Notes: generated by a model not told the origin, from the letters alone. A DNA stretch of 64,000 nt from an uncultured Christensenellaceae bacterium (GCA_944380285.1 CALWGZ010000002.1:169217-233216); one strand, 5' to 3'. Positions 11,605-20,420 are shown, counted from the first letter of the stretch. Numbers and translations: made by a program.

Positions 11605-11610
11605 ATCAAT

Positions 11611-12342
11611 ATGCAAAAATTACTCGCGCTCACGCGCAAGGCGATCAACGACTACGAAATGATCGCCGACGGCGACAGCATCGCCGTCGGCGTAAGCGGC
11701 GGCAAGGACAGCACGGCTCTGCTCGCCGTGCTCGCCGCGTACAAAAAATTCGCGCCCGAAAAATTCGAACTGCGCGCGATCAACATCGATATGGGCTTCA
11801 AGGACACCGACCCCGCTCAGGTCAAGTCTCTTCGCGATTGGTGCGACGGCATAGGCGTGCCTTTGACCGTCGTCGGGACGGACATCGCCGAGATCATCTT
11901 CGAGCGGCGCAAAGAATCTTCACCGTGCAGCCTTTGCTCCAAGATGCGCCGCGGCGCGCTCAACAACGCCGCGATCGAGGCGGGATGCAACAAACTCGCG
12001 CTCGCCCACCACGCCGACGACGTCCTCGGCACGTTTTTGCTGTCGTTGCTGTTCGAAGGAAGGCTGTCGACTTTTGCGCCGAAGTCGTATATGAGCCGCA
12101 CCGGCGTCACGCTGATCCGCCCGTTCGTCTATGTCGAAGAGAAGTACCTGTCGGGGCTGTGCCGCAGGCTGTCGCTGCCCGTCGTCTTCAATCCGTGCCC
12201 TGAAGACAAACACACGGGGCGCGAGGACGTCAAGCGTATGATCGAGACCGCGGAAAGCATTTCGCCCAACGCGAAAAAGCTGATGATGAGCGCGCTGTTC
12301 CACCCCGAACGCAACAACCTCTGGCTGCCGCCCAAAGATTGA
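11611..12342 (+). CDS. TtcA/TilS-like PP-loop ATPase, tRNA thiolation type
   Basis: A 243-residue N-type ATP pyrophosphatase, likely a tRNA 2-thiocytidine (TtcA-like) or related tRNA-thiolating enzyme that activates the base with ATP and inserts sulfur. The PP-loop VGVSGGKDSTALL is near residues 27-39. The CxxC pair (CSLCSKMRRG) and a further Cys (FNPCPED) could hold an iron-sulfur cluster as in TtcA. AHHADDVLGTFLLSLLFEGR matches the conserved H-x-x-D-D block. The ATG at 11611 is chosen because the promoter lies immediately upstream; longer in-frame versions would read through it. TtcA versus another member of the group is not resolved. Confidence 0.85.
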   Translation: MQKLLALTRKAINDYEMIADGDSIAVGVSGGKDSTALLAVLAAYKKFAPEKFELRAINIDMGFKDTDPAQVKSLRDWCDGIGVPLTVVGTDIAEIIFERRKESSPCSLCSKMRRGALNNAAIEAGCNKLALAHHADDVLGTFLLSLLFEGRLSTFAPKSYMSRTGVTLIRPFVYVEEKYLSGLCRRLSLPVVFNPCPEDKHTGREDVKRMIETAESISPNAKKLMMSALFHPERNNLWLPPKD

Positions 12343-12362
12343 TTTTTCGGCGCCCGTGTTCG

Positions 12363-12620
12363 TTAGCCGCGCTTTGATCTCAATGCGCGGTATTTTTTGC
12401 GCGTGCTCTCGCCGCCGCGTATGTGCCTGATCTCGAGGTTGCGCTCGAGCACGCGTGCGACCTCTTCGCCCAGCGCGGGATCGATCGCCGCGAGCCTTGC
12501 CGTCACGTCGGCATGCACCGTGCTTTTGCCCACCCCGAAAAACGCCGCGCACTGTCTCAACGTGCAGCCCGTCTCAAGAATGTACCGCGCCTCGAAAAGC
12601 GCCCTCGACGTCTTTTCCAT
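12363..12620 (-). CDS. spoIIID: SpoIIID-like sporulation transcription regulator
   Basis: An 85-residue helix-turn-helix protein resembling SpoIIID, the mother-cell DNA-binding protein that modifies sigma-E-dependent transcription. The C-terminal core fits the family from memory: CAAFFGVGKSTVHADVTARL for the HTH and the basic tail IRHIRGGESTRKKYR. The ATG at 12620 has GAGGTGG five bases upstream; longer in-frame versions without a ribosome site are less likely. Slightly shorter than the Bacillus protein. It is transcribed away from a palindrome-rich region that may contain its promoter. Confidence 0.85.
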   Translation of the reverse strand: MEKTSRALFEARYILETGCTLRQCAAFFGVGKSTVHADVTARLAAIDPALGEEVARVLERNLEIRHIRGGESTRKKYRALRSKRG

Positions 12621-12726
12621 CTCCACCTCAAGACAGCATATTCGCGCCCCGGCGCGATATGACCGCCCGGCGCCGCATTTTGATGAACGAACGCTCATAC
12701 GACCATATCTTTTGCACTTTTACCGC

Positions 12727-12811
12727 CATATGAACATATGAAGATACCGCCCTGCCGCCATACCGGCATATGCTGATATCTTCATTGCCGCAATGAGCAT
12801 ATCGGCATATG
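12727..12811. repeat. Cluster of CATATG palindromes, possible operator region
   Basis: Four perfect CATATG palindromes (12727, 12735, 12767, 12806) plus related CATATC/GATATC copies occur within 85 bases between the divergent spoIIID and TSUP genes. GAAGATA at 12740-12746 and its complement TATCTTC near 12777-12784 form an inverted pair. The arrangement suggests binding sites for a dimeric regulator, but nothing identifies the protein. Confidence 0.4.
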
Positions 12812-12838
12812 TTCGCCCATTGCGCGCACAACAATGTC

Positions 12839-13213
12839 ATGGAACTTCTGACATCAAAGCGCAAAAACCGCCCTCTCCTCTCCGCGATTTTCGGCGTCGC
12901 GGTGGGCGCGGCGAACGGACTCTTCGGCGGAGGGGGAGGCATGATCGCCGTCCCCGCACTGACGCTGACCGGCGTGCCGTCCAAAAAGGCTCACGCGACC
13001 GCGATCGCGATCATATTGCCGCTGTCGCTGATCAGCGGCGCGGTTTATCTCGCAAAGGGGGCGGCAGACCCGTCGGTCATACTGCCGTCATGCGCCGGCG
13101 TGTTCGTCGGCGGGATCGTCGGCGCGCTGTTGCTCAAAAAGATAAATTCCCGCGGGCTTTCGCTGCTCTTTTACGCCCTTATGATCGCGGCGGGGCTCAA
13201 ACTCTCGCTGTGA
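12839..13213 (+). CDS. TSUP/TauE-SafE exporter, N-terminal half
   Basis: A 124-residue membrane protein equal to one repeat of the TSUP (sulfite/sulfoacetate exporter TauE/SafE, DUF81) fold. It carries the glycine signature ANGLFGGGGGMIAVP (about residues 25-39), followed by three further helices. Full-size TSUP proteins have two such repeats; here the second is a separate gene overlapping this one. Start: ATG 12839 gives a normal short cytoplasmic N-terminus. ATG 12809 is an alternative, and neither has a clear ribosome site. The pair probably forms a heterodimer exporting a sulfur-containing or carboxylated anion; the substrate is unknown. Confidence 0.82.
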   Translation: MELLTSKRKNRPLLSAIFGVAVGAANGLFGGGGGMIAVPALTLTGVPSKKAHATAIAIILPLSLISGAVYLAKGAADPSVILPSCAGVFVGGIVGALLLKKINSRGLSLLFYALMIAAGLKLSL

Positions 13214-13647
13214 ATACCGCCGTTCTCATTGCCATCGGTTTTGCCGGCGGCGTCCTCGGAGGTATGGGGCTGGGCGGGGGCACACTGCTGATACCGCTGA
13301 TGACCTTACTTGCCGGCGTTCCGCAAAAGACCGCCGCCGCTGTCAACCTGATCGCATTCGTCCCGATGGCGGCGACCGCCCTCGCCGTACACGCAAAGAA
13401 CGGGTTGATACAAAAGGACGCGATCGCTCCTACCGCCATCCCGGCTGCGACGGTGTGCGCGCTGTTCTCGCTGCTCGCTTGCAATTCAAAGGACGAAACT
13501 CTGTCGCGCGCTTTCGGGATCTTTCTCGTCGTATTGGGTTTGCTGATGCTCGCAAAACTGCTTTTGAGCGCTCTCGCCGAAAAGACGCGCCTCGCAATGC
13601 TTGCGGTGATAAGGCGCGATCTGCCGCACACTTTTGCGCAAAAATGA
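13210..13647 (+). CDS. TSUP/TauE-SafE exporter, C-terminal half
   Basis: A 145-residue second TSUP repeat, starting with GTG that overlaps the stop codon of the first half (GTGA). The signature GGVLGGMGLGGGTLLIP (about residues 12-28) mirrors that of the partner, and VPQKTAAAVNLIAFVP matches the second conserved stretch. Because each half begins just before its own glycine motif and the junction is a typical coupled start/stop, this is read as two genes and not as a frameshifted single gene. Both should be needed for transport. Confidence 0.82.
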   Translation: MNTAVLIAIGFAGGVLGGMGLGGGTLLIPLMTLLAGVPQKTAAAVNLIAFVPMAATALAVHAKNGLIQKDAIAPTAIPAATVCALFSLLACNSKDETLSRAFGIFLVVLGLLMLAKLLLSALAEKTRLAMLAVIRRDLPHTFAQK

Positions 13648-13720
13648 CGTCAAATCGCATACATGTCGCGAATTTTTCATCTTTGCCATCCTCTTCGCCT
13701 CGCCGTTCTGCCGTCCGCGC

Positions 13721-13772
13721 CGCCCCTCTTTCGGCGCTTTGACGAAAGAGGGGCGCAAAGGCGCAATTTTTC
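13721..13772 (+). terminator. Probable terminator after the TSUP pair
   Basis: A 13-base-pair stem (CGCCCCTCTTTCG and its complement, nine-base loop) at 13721-13755, followed ten bases later by a run of T. The gap between stem and T-run makes this moderate evidence. Confidence 0.5.
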
Positions 13773-13817
13773 ACCGCTATTTAATTGCTTTTTTTGCGCG
13801 CATTGATTATAATGTTT

Positions 13818-13846
13818 TTGTTATAATAAAAGAAAAATATTATAAT
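13818..13846 (+). promoter_or_regulatory. Promoter of the large repeat surface protein
   Basis: TTGTTA, a 17-base spacer and TATAAT. The ATG is 30 bases downstream and is preceded by AAGGTGG. Confidence 0.75.
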
Positions 13847-13875
13847 AGACAAATAATCAACATAAAGGTGGTTAA

Positions 13876-16800
13876 ATGAACACTAAAAGACGACTGTGCC
13901 TGGCTTTGGTTTCGCTGATGCTCTGCGTCGTGCTCATCTTCGGCGTCGCCGCTTGCGACGACACGCCCGAAGAGGACATCCCCAGCGCCGAGACCGACAG
14001 CGACCTTCTCTTCACCAACGGCACGTTCGGCAACACTACGGGCAGCACCTACCCGCTCACTCCCTCCAATTGGACGGGCGCACGCGGCAGTTCAAGCGGC
14101 TCCAACTCCACTCCCGGCGGTTCGGACAACCTGATCGCCGGCGTCATCAGCGTCGAACCCGATTCGTACAGCGACAACAGGGACACCTACGGCAACGTCG
14201 GCTCGCCCGGCAAGCCCGAGGGCGCAAAGGATGACAACATCCTTATGATCTACAACAAGGTCCCGACCGTCTACAAGTACACGTCGGCGTCCGTCTCGCT
14301 CGCGACCTCGTCTTACTACAAGCTGACCTTCTCCGTCTACACCGACATCGAGGACGGCGACGCCGCGCGCGGCGCGTACGTCTATGTCAACGGCGGCGCA
14401 TATGCGGCGTTCAAGGCGATCGACACCGACAACAAGTGGGTCACCTACACCGTCTATATCGAGACGTCCGACATCTCGTCGCAGAACATCACCGTCGTGC
14501 TGTCGCTCGGCGACGGCAACAAGATCGGCGGCGCGATGACTCAGGGCTACGCCTACTTTGACGAAGTCAAGCTGGAAAACCTCTCCGACGTCGAAGAGGG
14601 CGAGACCGCGTTCACCGAAGCCGATTTCGACGCGGTGACCGTGAACGACACCACCGCCAAATATACGATGAAGGTCTCGGACGGCGAGTTTGACTACTCG
14701 ACCACGACGACCTCTCCGTACAGCGCTTCCAAGTGGTCCGGCATGGCGGGCAGAGGCGACGGCGACAACGCGCCCTCCTCTTCTTCCTATGTCAGCAAGG
14801 GCATCGTCGACAGTTCCGTCACCTCGACGGTTGCGGCTCATGACGGCTCCGACGTCGACGTCACCGTCGCGGAAGGCACCGTCGGCACCAAGATGTTGAT
14901 GATCAACAACAAACAGGCGACCGCGTACGGCTACCGCAGCTCGGCGGCGATGCGCCTGTTCGGAGGCAACGACAGCTACTACAAGATCTCCGTCAAGGTC
15001 CGCACCGCGGCTTTGGCAGAGGGCGGCGCGTCCATCGCGCTGACCGACGGCTCCAACGACAGCGATCCCTATCTGCTCGTCACCGACATCAACACGAACG
15101 GTGCATGGCAGACGATCGACCTGTTCGTCCAAGCCAACCAATTCCGCAGCACGGACATCTATCTCGAGCTGTGGCTGGGCAGAGGCGGCGAAGACAACGC
15201 CGACACCCATGTCGAAGGCGTCGCGTTCTTTGACGGCGTGACTCTCGACAAGGCGACCGCAGAGCAATACAACTCCGCCGCCGAGGGCAGGACGCACTCC
15301 TTCCTCACCGACGAGGCAAATCTCGACCGTGCGTCTTTGACGACCGCCGACTTTGTGCTCGCCGACGCGGACGCGCTCATCCCGGATCGCACTACCTGGA
15401 AGAACGTCGACACCTCGGATTGGGCGGCAAACGGCGCGACCCTCTTCCCCGACCTCGAAAATCCCTCCGTCCCCGTCACTTCGTGGGACAACAAGGACGT
15501 GCTGGTCATCCACAACTACAAGTCCTCTTCGTTCGCTCTGTCCACTCTGACCGAGGGCACCGATTCGACCGAAGCGAGCGGGCTGTTCACCGTCTCGCGC
15601 AATCGCTGCTACATCATCTCCGTTTGGGTCAAGACGCAGGACATCAAGGAGGGCTCCGGCATCACCGTCGCGCTGTTCTCCTATGACAAAGACGCCAAAG
15701 AGGACGAGCGCAAGACTCAGCTGTCTTCGTTCACCAACGTCAACACCGCAGACCTCGACGACTATGTCAGCGAGGGCAACAACGGCTATACCGAATTGAG
15801 ATTCGTCGTCAAGGGCGCGAACGCCGAGGATACCCTCGTCGGACTCGACGTCTCCTTCGGCAGCGGCACTTCGATGCAACCGACCACCCACCTGTCGGGC
15901 TATGCGATGCTGTCGTCGATCTCGATCGAATCCATCGATTATGACGACTACTCGTCCGTGTCGACCGACACGGTCACCAAGTCCGTTTCGCTTTTGAGCA
16001 GCGGCAGCTCCACCGAGCTGTCCTCCAACGGCTACTTCAACTACATCGACGTGTCCGCGACTCAAAGCGCGTACGCCGACATCGCGACCGATGCCGATCC
16101 CGTCTACACCGAGGACGGCATTCTCGGCGGCTTTGCCGGCGTGCCCGACGGCTGGACGATCAACAACTCCGCAAACCTCACCGCGGAAGGCACCGTCGCG
16201 GGCGTGCTCGAACTCGACAACCCCGGACATCTCGGCTCCGACCGCATCACGGACGCGTTCGGCGCGATAGACGCGGATACGTTCTACGACGGCATGGATC
16301 TTGTCGGCGCCACCAAGGACAACTACCCCAACGTGCTCGCTATCCACAGCGCCGCCAACATCTCCTATGAGAGCGACTCCGTGTCGCTGTCCGCGTCGAG
16401 CTACTACCTGCTCGGCGTATGGGTCAAGACGGACGGCAAGAGCACCGTCACCGTCTCGGTCGACGCCTCGACCGACAGCGCCGCAGTGACGACTTTCACC
16501 CCCGCGGACGATGATTGGCACTACTACAGCTTCTATATAAGGACGGGCTTCACCGCGGTCGACGTCACTATGACGCTCGGCGTTGCGCCTCTCGGAGGCA
16601 ACGTCAACACCGCGTACTTCGCCATCGCGAGCTACAACACCGTCCCCGAGGCGACGTTCGAAAAGGCGCAGACCGAAGACACCGCTTCCGACAACATCAC
16701 CGTCAAGTCGTTCACCGTCGACTCGTTCGACAGCGCGACCGACCTCGCCGAGATGGACGCCCCCGACAACTGGAGCGGCGCTACCCTCGACGAAGACGCA

Positions 16801-17688
16801 AGCACTTCGGAAGAGGACTTCGCCGGCGGCGTGTTCAATCAGCGTGAAGGCAACTGGGATGAGCTCGGCATCGATCCCGACGTCGAGACCGCGATCGCGG
16901 GCAAGCTGGACGCGTCCACCGCGGTCGGCAACGGCGTGCTCGGCGACAACGTGCTCGTCATCAACAACAAGGTCGCGGGCGCATACTCCTACTCCGCCGA
17001 CAGCATCACCCTCGAGGGCGACACCTACTACAAGGTGAGCATCTGGGCTCTGACCTACAAGCTGAGCAAAGACGAGACCGCGACGATCTCGCTCAAACTC
17101 AACAACCTCACCTACACCTTCGGCAGACAAAACCACAGCGAGGGCGACAACGCAAAGCGCGTGATCAACACCTCCACCTATGCCGAGGACGGCACCGAGA
17201 CCGTCGGCGATTGGACTCAGTACACCTTCTATGTCCACACCGAAAAGGACGTCACCCCGACCGCGGTGCTCACCGCGCAGCTCGGCTTTGACGGACATAT
17301 GGTCGAGGGCTACGCATTCTTCGACAACTTCGAGGTCGACAAGATCTCCGAAGACGACTACAAAGCCGCGACCAACACCGATGAGAGCACCGGCGCGGTC
17401 ATGGACGTCGCAAACAATTACGCGATCAACTTTACCGAAGAGGACGCGAACGCAGAGGAAGAACCCGACGAGGACGACGAGACCGAAGATCCGGCTACAG
17501 GCGACCTCATCTGGCTGTGGATCACCTCCGCCGTCATCGGCGTCATCCTGCTGGTCGTCGTCATCGTCGTACTGGTCAGAAAATACACGGCGAGCCGCAA
17601 GTTCAAATCGCGCAAGAAGCCGACTTCTCCGACGGGACGCACCGGCGACAGACGCGACGAAAACAACAACAAGGGCGACAGACGCTAA
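13876..17688 (+). CDS. Large surface lipoprotein with five tandem domains and C-terminal membrane anchor
   Basis: A 1270-residue secreted protein. It starts with a lipoprotein-type signal (hydrophobic run then GVAACDD, Cys near residue 27). Five divergent repeats of about 222-225 residues begin near residues 46, 270, 492, 717 and 942. Each has an opening segment with an aromatic motif such as SNWTG, SKWSG or DNWSG, then a core such as VLVINNKVAGAYSYSA or ILMIYNKVPTVYKYTS, followed by SYYKL/TYYKVSIW. The pattern recalls beta-sandwich carbohydrate-binding modules. An acidic linker (residues about 1190-1205) precedes a transmembrane helix (about 1210-1235) and a basic tail rich in Lys/Arg. A cell-surface binding or adhesion role is inferred. 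Monocistronic, with strong promoter and terminator. Confidence 0.8.
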   Translation: MNTKRRLCLALVSLMLCVVLIFGVAACDDTPEEDIPSAETDSDLLFTNGTFGNTTGSTYPLTPSNWTGARGSSSGSNSTPGGSDNLIAGVISVEPDSYSDNRDTYGNVGSPGKPEGAKDDNILMIYNKVPTVYKYTSASVSLATSSYYKLTFSVYTDIEDGDAARGAYVYVNGGAYAAFKAIDTDNKWVTYTVYIETSDISSQNITVVLSLGDGNKIGGAMTQGYAYFDEVKLENLSDVEEGETAFTEADFDAVTVNDTTAKYTMKVSDGEFDYSTTTTSPYSASKWSGMAGRGDGDNAPSSSSYVSKGIVDSSVTSTVAAHDGSDVDVTVAEGTVGTKMLMINNKQATAYGYRSSAAMRLFGGNDSYYKISVKVRTAALAEGGASIALTDGSNDSDPYLLVTDINTNGAWQTIDLFVQANQFRSTDIYLELWLGRGGEDNADTHVEGVAFFDGVTLDKATAEQYNSAAEGRTHSFLTDEANLDRASLTTADFVLADADALIPDRTTWKNVDTSDWAANGATLFPDLENPSVPVTSWDNKDVLVIHNYKSSSFALSTLTEGTDSTEASGLFTVSRNRCYIISVWVKTQDIKEGSGITVALFSYDKDAKEDERKTQLSSFTNVNTADLDDYVSEGNNGYTELRFVVKGANAEDTLVGLDVSFGSGTSMQPTTHLSGYAMLSSISIESIDYDDYSSVSTDTVTKSVSLLSSGSSTELSSNGYFNYIDVSATQSAYADIATDADPVYTEDGILGGFAGVPDGWTINNSANLTAEGTVAGVLELDNPGHLGSDRITDAFGAIDADTFYDGMDLVGATKDNYPNVLAIHSAANISYESDSVSLSASSYYLLGVWVKTDGKSTVTVSVDASTDSAAVTTFTPADDDWHYYSFYIRTGFTAVDVTMTLGVAPLGGNVNTAYFAIASYNTVPEATFEKAQTEDTASDNITVKSFTVDSFDSATDLAEMDAPDNWSGATLDEDASTSEEDFAGGVFNQREGNWDELGIDPDVETAIAGKLDASTAVGNGVLGDNVLVINNKVAGAYSYSADSITLEGDTYYKVSIWALTYKLSKDETATISLKLNNLTYTFGRQNHSEGDNAKRVINTSTYAEDGTETVGDWTQYTFYVHTEKDVTPTAVLTAQLGFDGHMVEGYAFFDNFEVDKISEDDYKAATNTDESTGAVMDVANNYAINFTEEDANAEEEPDEDDETEDPATGDLIWLWITSAVIGVILLVVVIVVLVRKYTASRKFKSRKKPTSPTGRTGDRRDENNNKGDRR

Positions 17689-17707
17689 GCCCCAAAAATA
17701 GGCGCAA

Positions 17708-17740
17708 AGGGCGGCTTTGAATCAAAGCCGCCCTATTTTT
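17708..17740 (+). terminator. Terminator of the repeat surface protein gene
   Basis: A 13-base-pair stem (AGGGCGGCTTTGA and its complement, one-base centre) followed by A then TTTTT. It may also end transcription of the convergent LysM gene. Confidence 0.85.
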
Positions 17741-18029
17741 ACTCTATATACAACATCTGCCCCAAGAACACCGCTCCGCCTTCCAAGCCGTTGAGTGCGG
17801 CTATCTTTTGCGCGCTCGTGCCGTGAGCCGCCGCTATCCGCGCGAGCGTGTCGAACGGCTTTACCGTATAATATGTCCCGTCGCGCTTGACCACTTCGAG
17901 TTTCATCCCCTCGAACGGCTCGCCGTCGACATTGTTTGCCGCCGCGATCTCGCGCTCGGGCACTCCGTACCTGTGCGCTATCAGGCGCAGGTCTTCCCCT
18001 TTTTGCACAGTGTGAATGAAGTATTTCAT
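17739..18029 (-). CDS. Two-LysM-domain protein
   Basis: A 96-residue protein made of two LysM motifs: HTVQKGEDLRLIAHRYGVPE with IAAANNVDGEPFEGMKLEV, and YTVKPFDTLARIAAAHGTSA with IAALNGLEGGAVFLGQMLYIE. LysM binds peptidoglycan or chitin-like glycans. No signal peptide is seen with the ATG at 18029; this may therefore be a spore-associated or cytoplasmic LysM protein, as in several sporulation proteins. Longer in-frame starts would add a non-hydrophobic N-terminus. It is divergent from the SpoVB-like gene, which fits a sporulation or envelope role. Confidence 0.82.
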   Translation of the reverse strand: MKYFIHTVQKGEDLRLIAHRYGVPEREIAAANNVDGEPFEGMKLEVVKRDGTYYTVKPFDTLARIAAAHGTSAQKIAALNGLEGGAVFLGQMLYIE

Positions 18030-18087
18030 GCTATATCTTACGTCCCTTCCGCGCATATAGAACGCCCGCGCCGTCATATATTTGAGT

Positions 18088-19578
18088 GTGAAACGAGTGG
18101 TCAAGGCGTTTGCCCTCGTCACCGCGGTGTCGGCGGCGACAAGGCTCATGTCCTTCTTTTTCAAGATCTATCTGTCGCGCGAATTGGGCGCGGAGATCCT
18201 CGGACTGTATCAGATCGCGCTGTCCGTCCTCGGGCTGATGTCGTGTGTGGGCAGCAGCGGCGTTCCCGTCACTCTCTCGCGGCTGTCCGCCGAAAACGAC
18301 GCCCTCGGACGCCGCCGCGACAGCGACGCGCTGACCACGCTCTGTCTGCTTGCGTCGGGCGGCGCGGCGCTCGCACTGACTCTCGCCTCGCTCGCCTTCC
18401 CGTCCGTCGTCGAAAAGCTGTTCTCCGACCCGCGCTGCGTGCCCGTCTTTTATGCCTGTCTGCCCATGCTGATGACGACGTCCGTCTATGCGACGCTGCG
18501 CGGCAGGTTTTGGGGAGAGCGCAATTACGGCGTGTTCGCGGCGACCGAACTGCTTGACGAGATCGCCAAAATTGTTCTGTCCGTGTTGTTTATCACCGCT
18601 TTGGGGGTCACCGCCGATGCTCCCGTCGCCTATGCGTATGCGCTCGTCGCCGGCGATGTGATCGTCGTCGCGGTGCTGTGCGTATGCTACTTCGCGTCGG
18701 GAGCGAAAGCCTCACGCCCCCACGGCGCGCGCAAGGTACTCGCCTCCGCCGCTCCGCTGACCGCGGCAAGGCTGACCGGGAGCGCTATCGGCACGCTCAA
18801 CTCGCTGATGCTACCGGCGCTGCTCGTCTCGCTGTGCGGCTTGACGACCGCCGAGGCGACCACGGAATTCGGCAGAGCTAGCGGAATGGTGATGCCGCTG
18901 CTCTTCACGCCGTCGTCGCTGACAGGCTCGCTCGCGGTCGTCCTCATCCCCGAACTCGCTTCGATGAGCGCGTCGGGTAGCCGCGACGCGGTCGAACGCA
19001 CAAGCGCGATGGCGGTCAAGTTTGCCGCCGCAGTGAGCGCGTTCTTCTTTGTGATCTTCTGCGCATGCGGCGTTCCTATCGGCACGCTGCTCTATCATGA
19101 CGCAGTCGCCGGCAAATATCTGTCGGCGGCATCCGCGGCGATGATCCCGATGTGCGTCAACGGGATATGCGCGTCCGTGCTCAACTCCTTGGGGCACGAA
19201 AAGGCGACGTTTGCGGTCGGCACAGTCGGCGCGCTGCTCCTCGCCGCACTGATGGCGGCGCTCGTCGGCAGCTGCGGCATATACGCCTACTTCATCGCGA
19301 TACTCGTCTCGCACACGCTGTCGCTCGGCGCATACCTCTTTTTGATGCACAGACACGCCGGCTTGACCGTCAAGACGACCTTGTCCGTCGCCGCGCTTAT
19401 CGCGTTCGGTTCGCTCGCGGCGCTGTCGCTGTCTCAATTGGCGGCTGCGTTGAGCGCGCTCCCGACCGCGGCGATTGTCGCGGCGATAGGCGCGGCGGCG
19501 CTGTCGCTCTGCGCGGCGTTTGTGGGCGCGACGGGGATATTCACCAAGCGCGACATCGAGTCTTTGCTCAAAAAATAG
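18088..19578 (+). CDS. SpoVB/MurJ-like polysaccharide flippase
   Basis: A MOP-superfamily membrane transporter of about 496 residues with some 14 hydrophobic segments, closest in character to SpoVB, which is needed for spore cortex synthesis and probably flips a lipid-linked precursor. The N-terminus KAFALVTAVSAATRLMSFFF followed by SRELGAEILGLYQIALSVLG is typical. The start is uncertain: GTG 18088 is chosen, TTG 18082 gives two more residues, and neither has a clear Shine-Dalgarno site. A divergent LysM gene and the SpoIIID gene 5 kb away support a sporulation role. General flippases of the same family cannot be excluded. Confidence 0.8.
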   Translation: MKRVVKAFALVTAVSAATRLMSFFFKIYLSRELGAEILGLYQIALSVLGLMSCVGSSGVPVTLSRLSAENDALGRRRDSDALTTLCLLASGGAALALTLASLAFPSVVEKLFSDPRCVPVFYACLPMLMTTSVYATLRGRFWGERNYGVFAATELLDEIAKIVLSVLFITALGVTADAPVAYAYALVAGDVIVVAVLCVCYFASGAKASRPHGARKVLASAAPLTAARLTGSAIGTLNSLMLPALLVSLCGLTTAEATTEFGRASGMVMPLLFTPSSLTGSLAVVLIPELASMSASGSRDAVERTSAMAVKFAAAVSAFFFVIFCACGVPIGTLLYHDAVAGKYLSAASAAMIPMCVNGICASVLNSLGHEKATFAVGTVGALLLAALMAALVGSCGIYAYFIAILVSHTLSLGAYLFLMHRHAGLTVKTTLSVAALIAFGSLAALSLSQLAAALSALPTAAIVAAIGAAALSLCAAFVGATGIFTKRDIESLLKK

Positions 19579-19597
19579 CCGCCCCTTTCGGAGCGGC
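19570..19597 (-). terminator. Terminator of folT (also after the SpoVB gene)
   Basis: GCCGCTCC-GAAA-GGGGCGGC with one mismatch, followed on the minus strand by TATTTTTT. It lies 11 bases beyond the folT stop codon and next to the stop of the convergent flippase gene. Confidence 0.75.
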
Positions 19598-19607
19598 GTT
19601 CGCGTCT

Positions 19608-20264
19608 TTATTTCGCCTCGGCGGCGACCTCTTCGCGCGGCTTTTTGCGCCGGATATAGCCCGACTTTTCCAGCACCGGCAAAAGGCGGCAATACAGCAC
19701 ATAGGTCACAATCCCGTTGATCGCGATCCACAACGGCTGCGAGATCGCCTTGGAGATGAGCATCTGCAAGAACGGCGTGCTCACGCCCCATCCCTCGCCT
19801 ATGATGACCTTCGCGAGCGTGTACGGATACATGGAATACAGGCTCGCCGCCTCGTAGTCTCCTATCGGAATGACAAAGATGCTCGTCGTCTCGCCGAGCG
19901 GCGTCAGACAGAGCGTGCATACGACAAACGAAGTGCCGATCGTCGCGAGCAGCTTGAAAATGATTTTCCAATCCGTATAACGGTTGTAAAGCCCCGCGAT
20001 CATCGCCATAACGCCGTTGGACAGTCCTATCAAGACGGAATACGGCCCCTGAGGCATGAGTAATCCCGGGATGAGATCGGCGATCACCGCGACCGTCAAC
20101 CCCTGCCACGGTCCGAGCACGAAGCCCGAGAGATAGCAGAACAGATAGACAAGACTGAATCTGCCCAAATAGGTACCGGCTGACTGAAACGAGCAAAGAT
20201 TGAGCACTACACCGAGTGCAATAAAAATTGCCATATCAGCTATCCGTTGAGTTTTGCTGCGCAT
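19608..20264 (-). CDS. folT: ECF transporter S component, folate-specific (FolT)
   Basis: A 218-residue membrane protein with about six helices, the substrate-binding S component of an energy-coupling-factor importer. The segment LGRFSLVYLFCYLSGFVLGP with DLIPGLLMPQGPY is typical of the FolT-like S family. Folate specificity follows from the tetrahydrofolate riboswitch in its leader. The ATG at 20264 has CAGGAGG seven bases upstream; longer versions would run into the riboswitch. The energizing EcfA, EcfA' and EcfT subunits are not in the window and must be shared, as is usual for group II ECF systems. Confidence 0.9.
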   Translation of the reverse strand: MRSKTQRIADMAIFIALGVVLNLCSFQSAGTYLGRFSLVYLFCYLSGFVLGPWQGLTVAVIADLIPGLLMPQGPYSVLIGLSNGVMAMIAGLYNRYTDWKIIFKLLATIGTSFVVCTLCLTPLGETTSIFVIPIGDYEAASLYSMYPYTLAKVIIGEGWGVSTPFLQMLISKAISQPLWIAINGIVTYVLYCRLLPVLEKSGYIRRKKPREEVAAEAK

Positions 20265-20325
20265 AACGCACCTCCTGAATAAAAGATACGGCAGAGAGCC
20301 GACGAAAAACAATGTCGCTTGTATT

Positions 20326-20420
20326 CGCAGCGGACGCAACACAACACCGCAAGCATACGCTTTTCGTTTGAAGGCGACATCCCATCCCTCAACACTTAAC
20401 GCGTCGTGTTTACTCTGCCG
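20326..20420 (-). promoter_or_regulatory. Tetrahydrofolate (THF) riboswitch
   Basis: The minus-strand leader of folT contains, in order, the conserved pieces I remember for the THF (folT) riboswitch: a purine-rich GCAGAGTA opening, GCGTTAAGTGT, GGGATGTCG, an ACGAA segment, GCGGTG and TGCGTCCGC closing back on the 5' side through GCAG/CTGC. The ribosome-binding site of folT is 55 bases downstream. High folate should reduce expression. Covariance-model scoring would be decisive. Confidence 0.9.

Noticed and set aside
12839..13647. TSUP gene broken by a frameshift
   Set aside because: The junction is a GTGA overlap and the second part starts exactly before its own repeat motif, as expected for two real genes.
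14092..17298. 1068-codon open frame antisense to the repeat surface protein
   Set aside because: Gly/Arg/Val-rich low-complexity translation without ribosome site or motif; the plus strand has a signal peptide, promoter, terminator and repeats.
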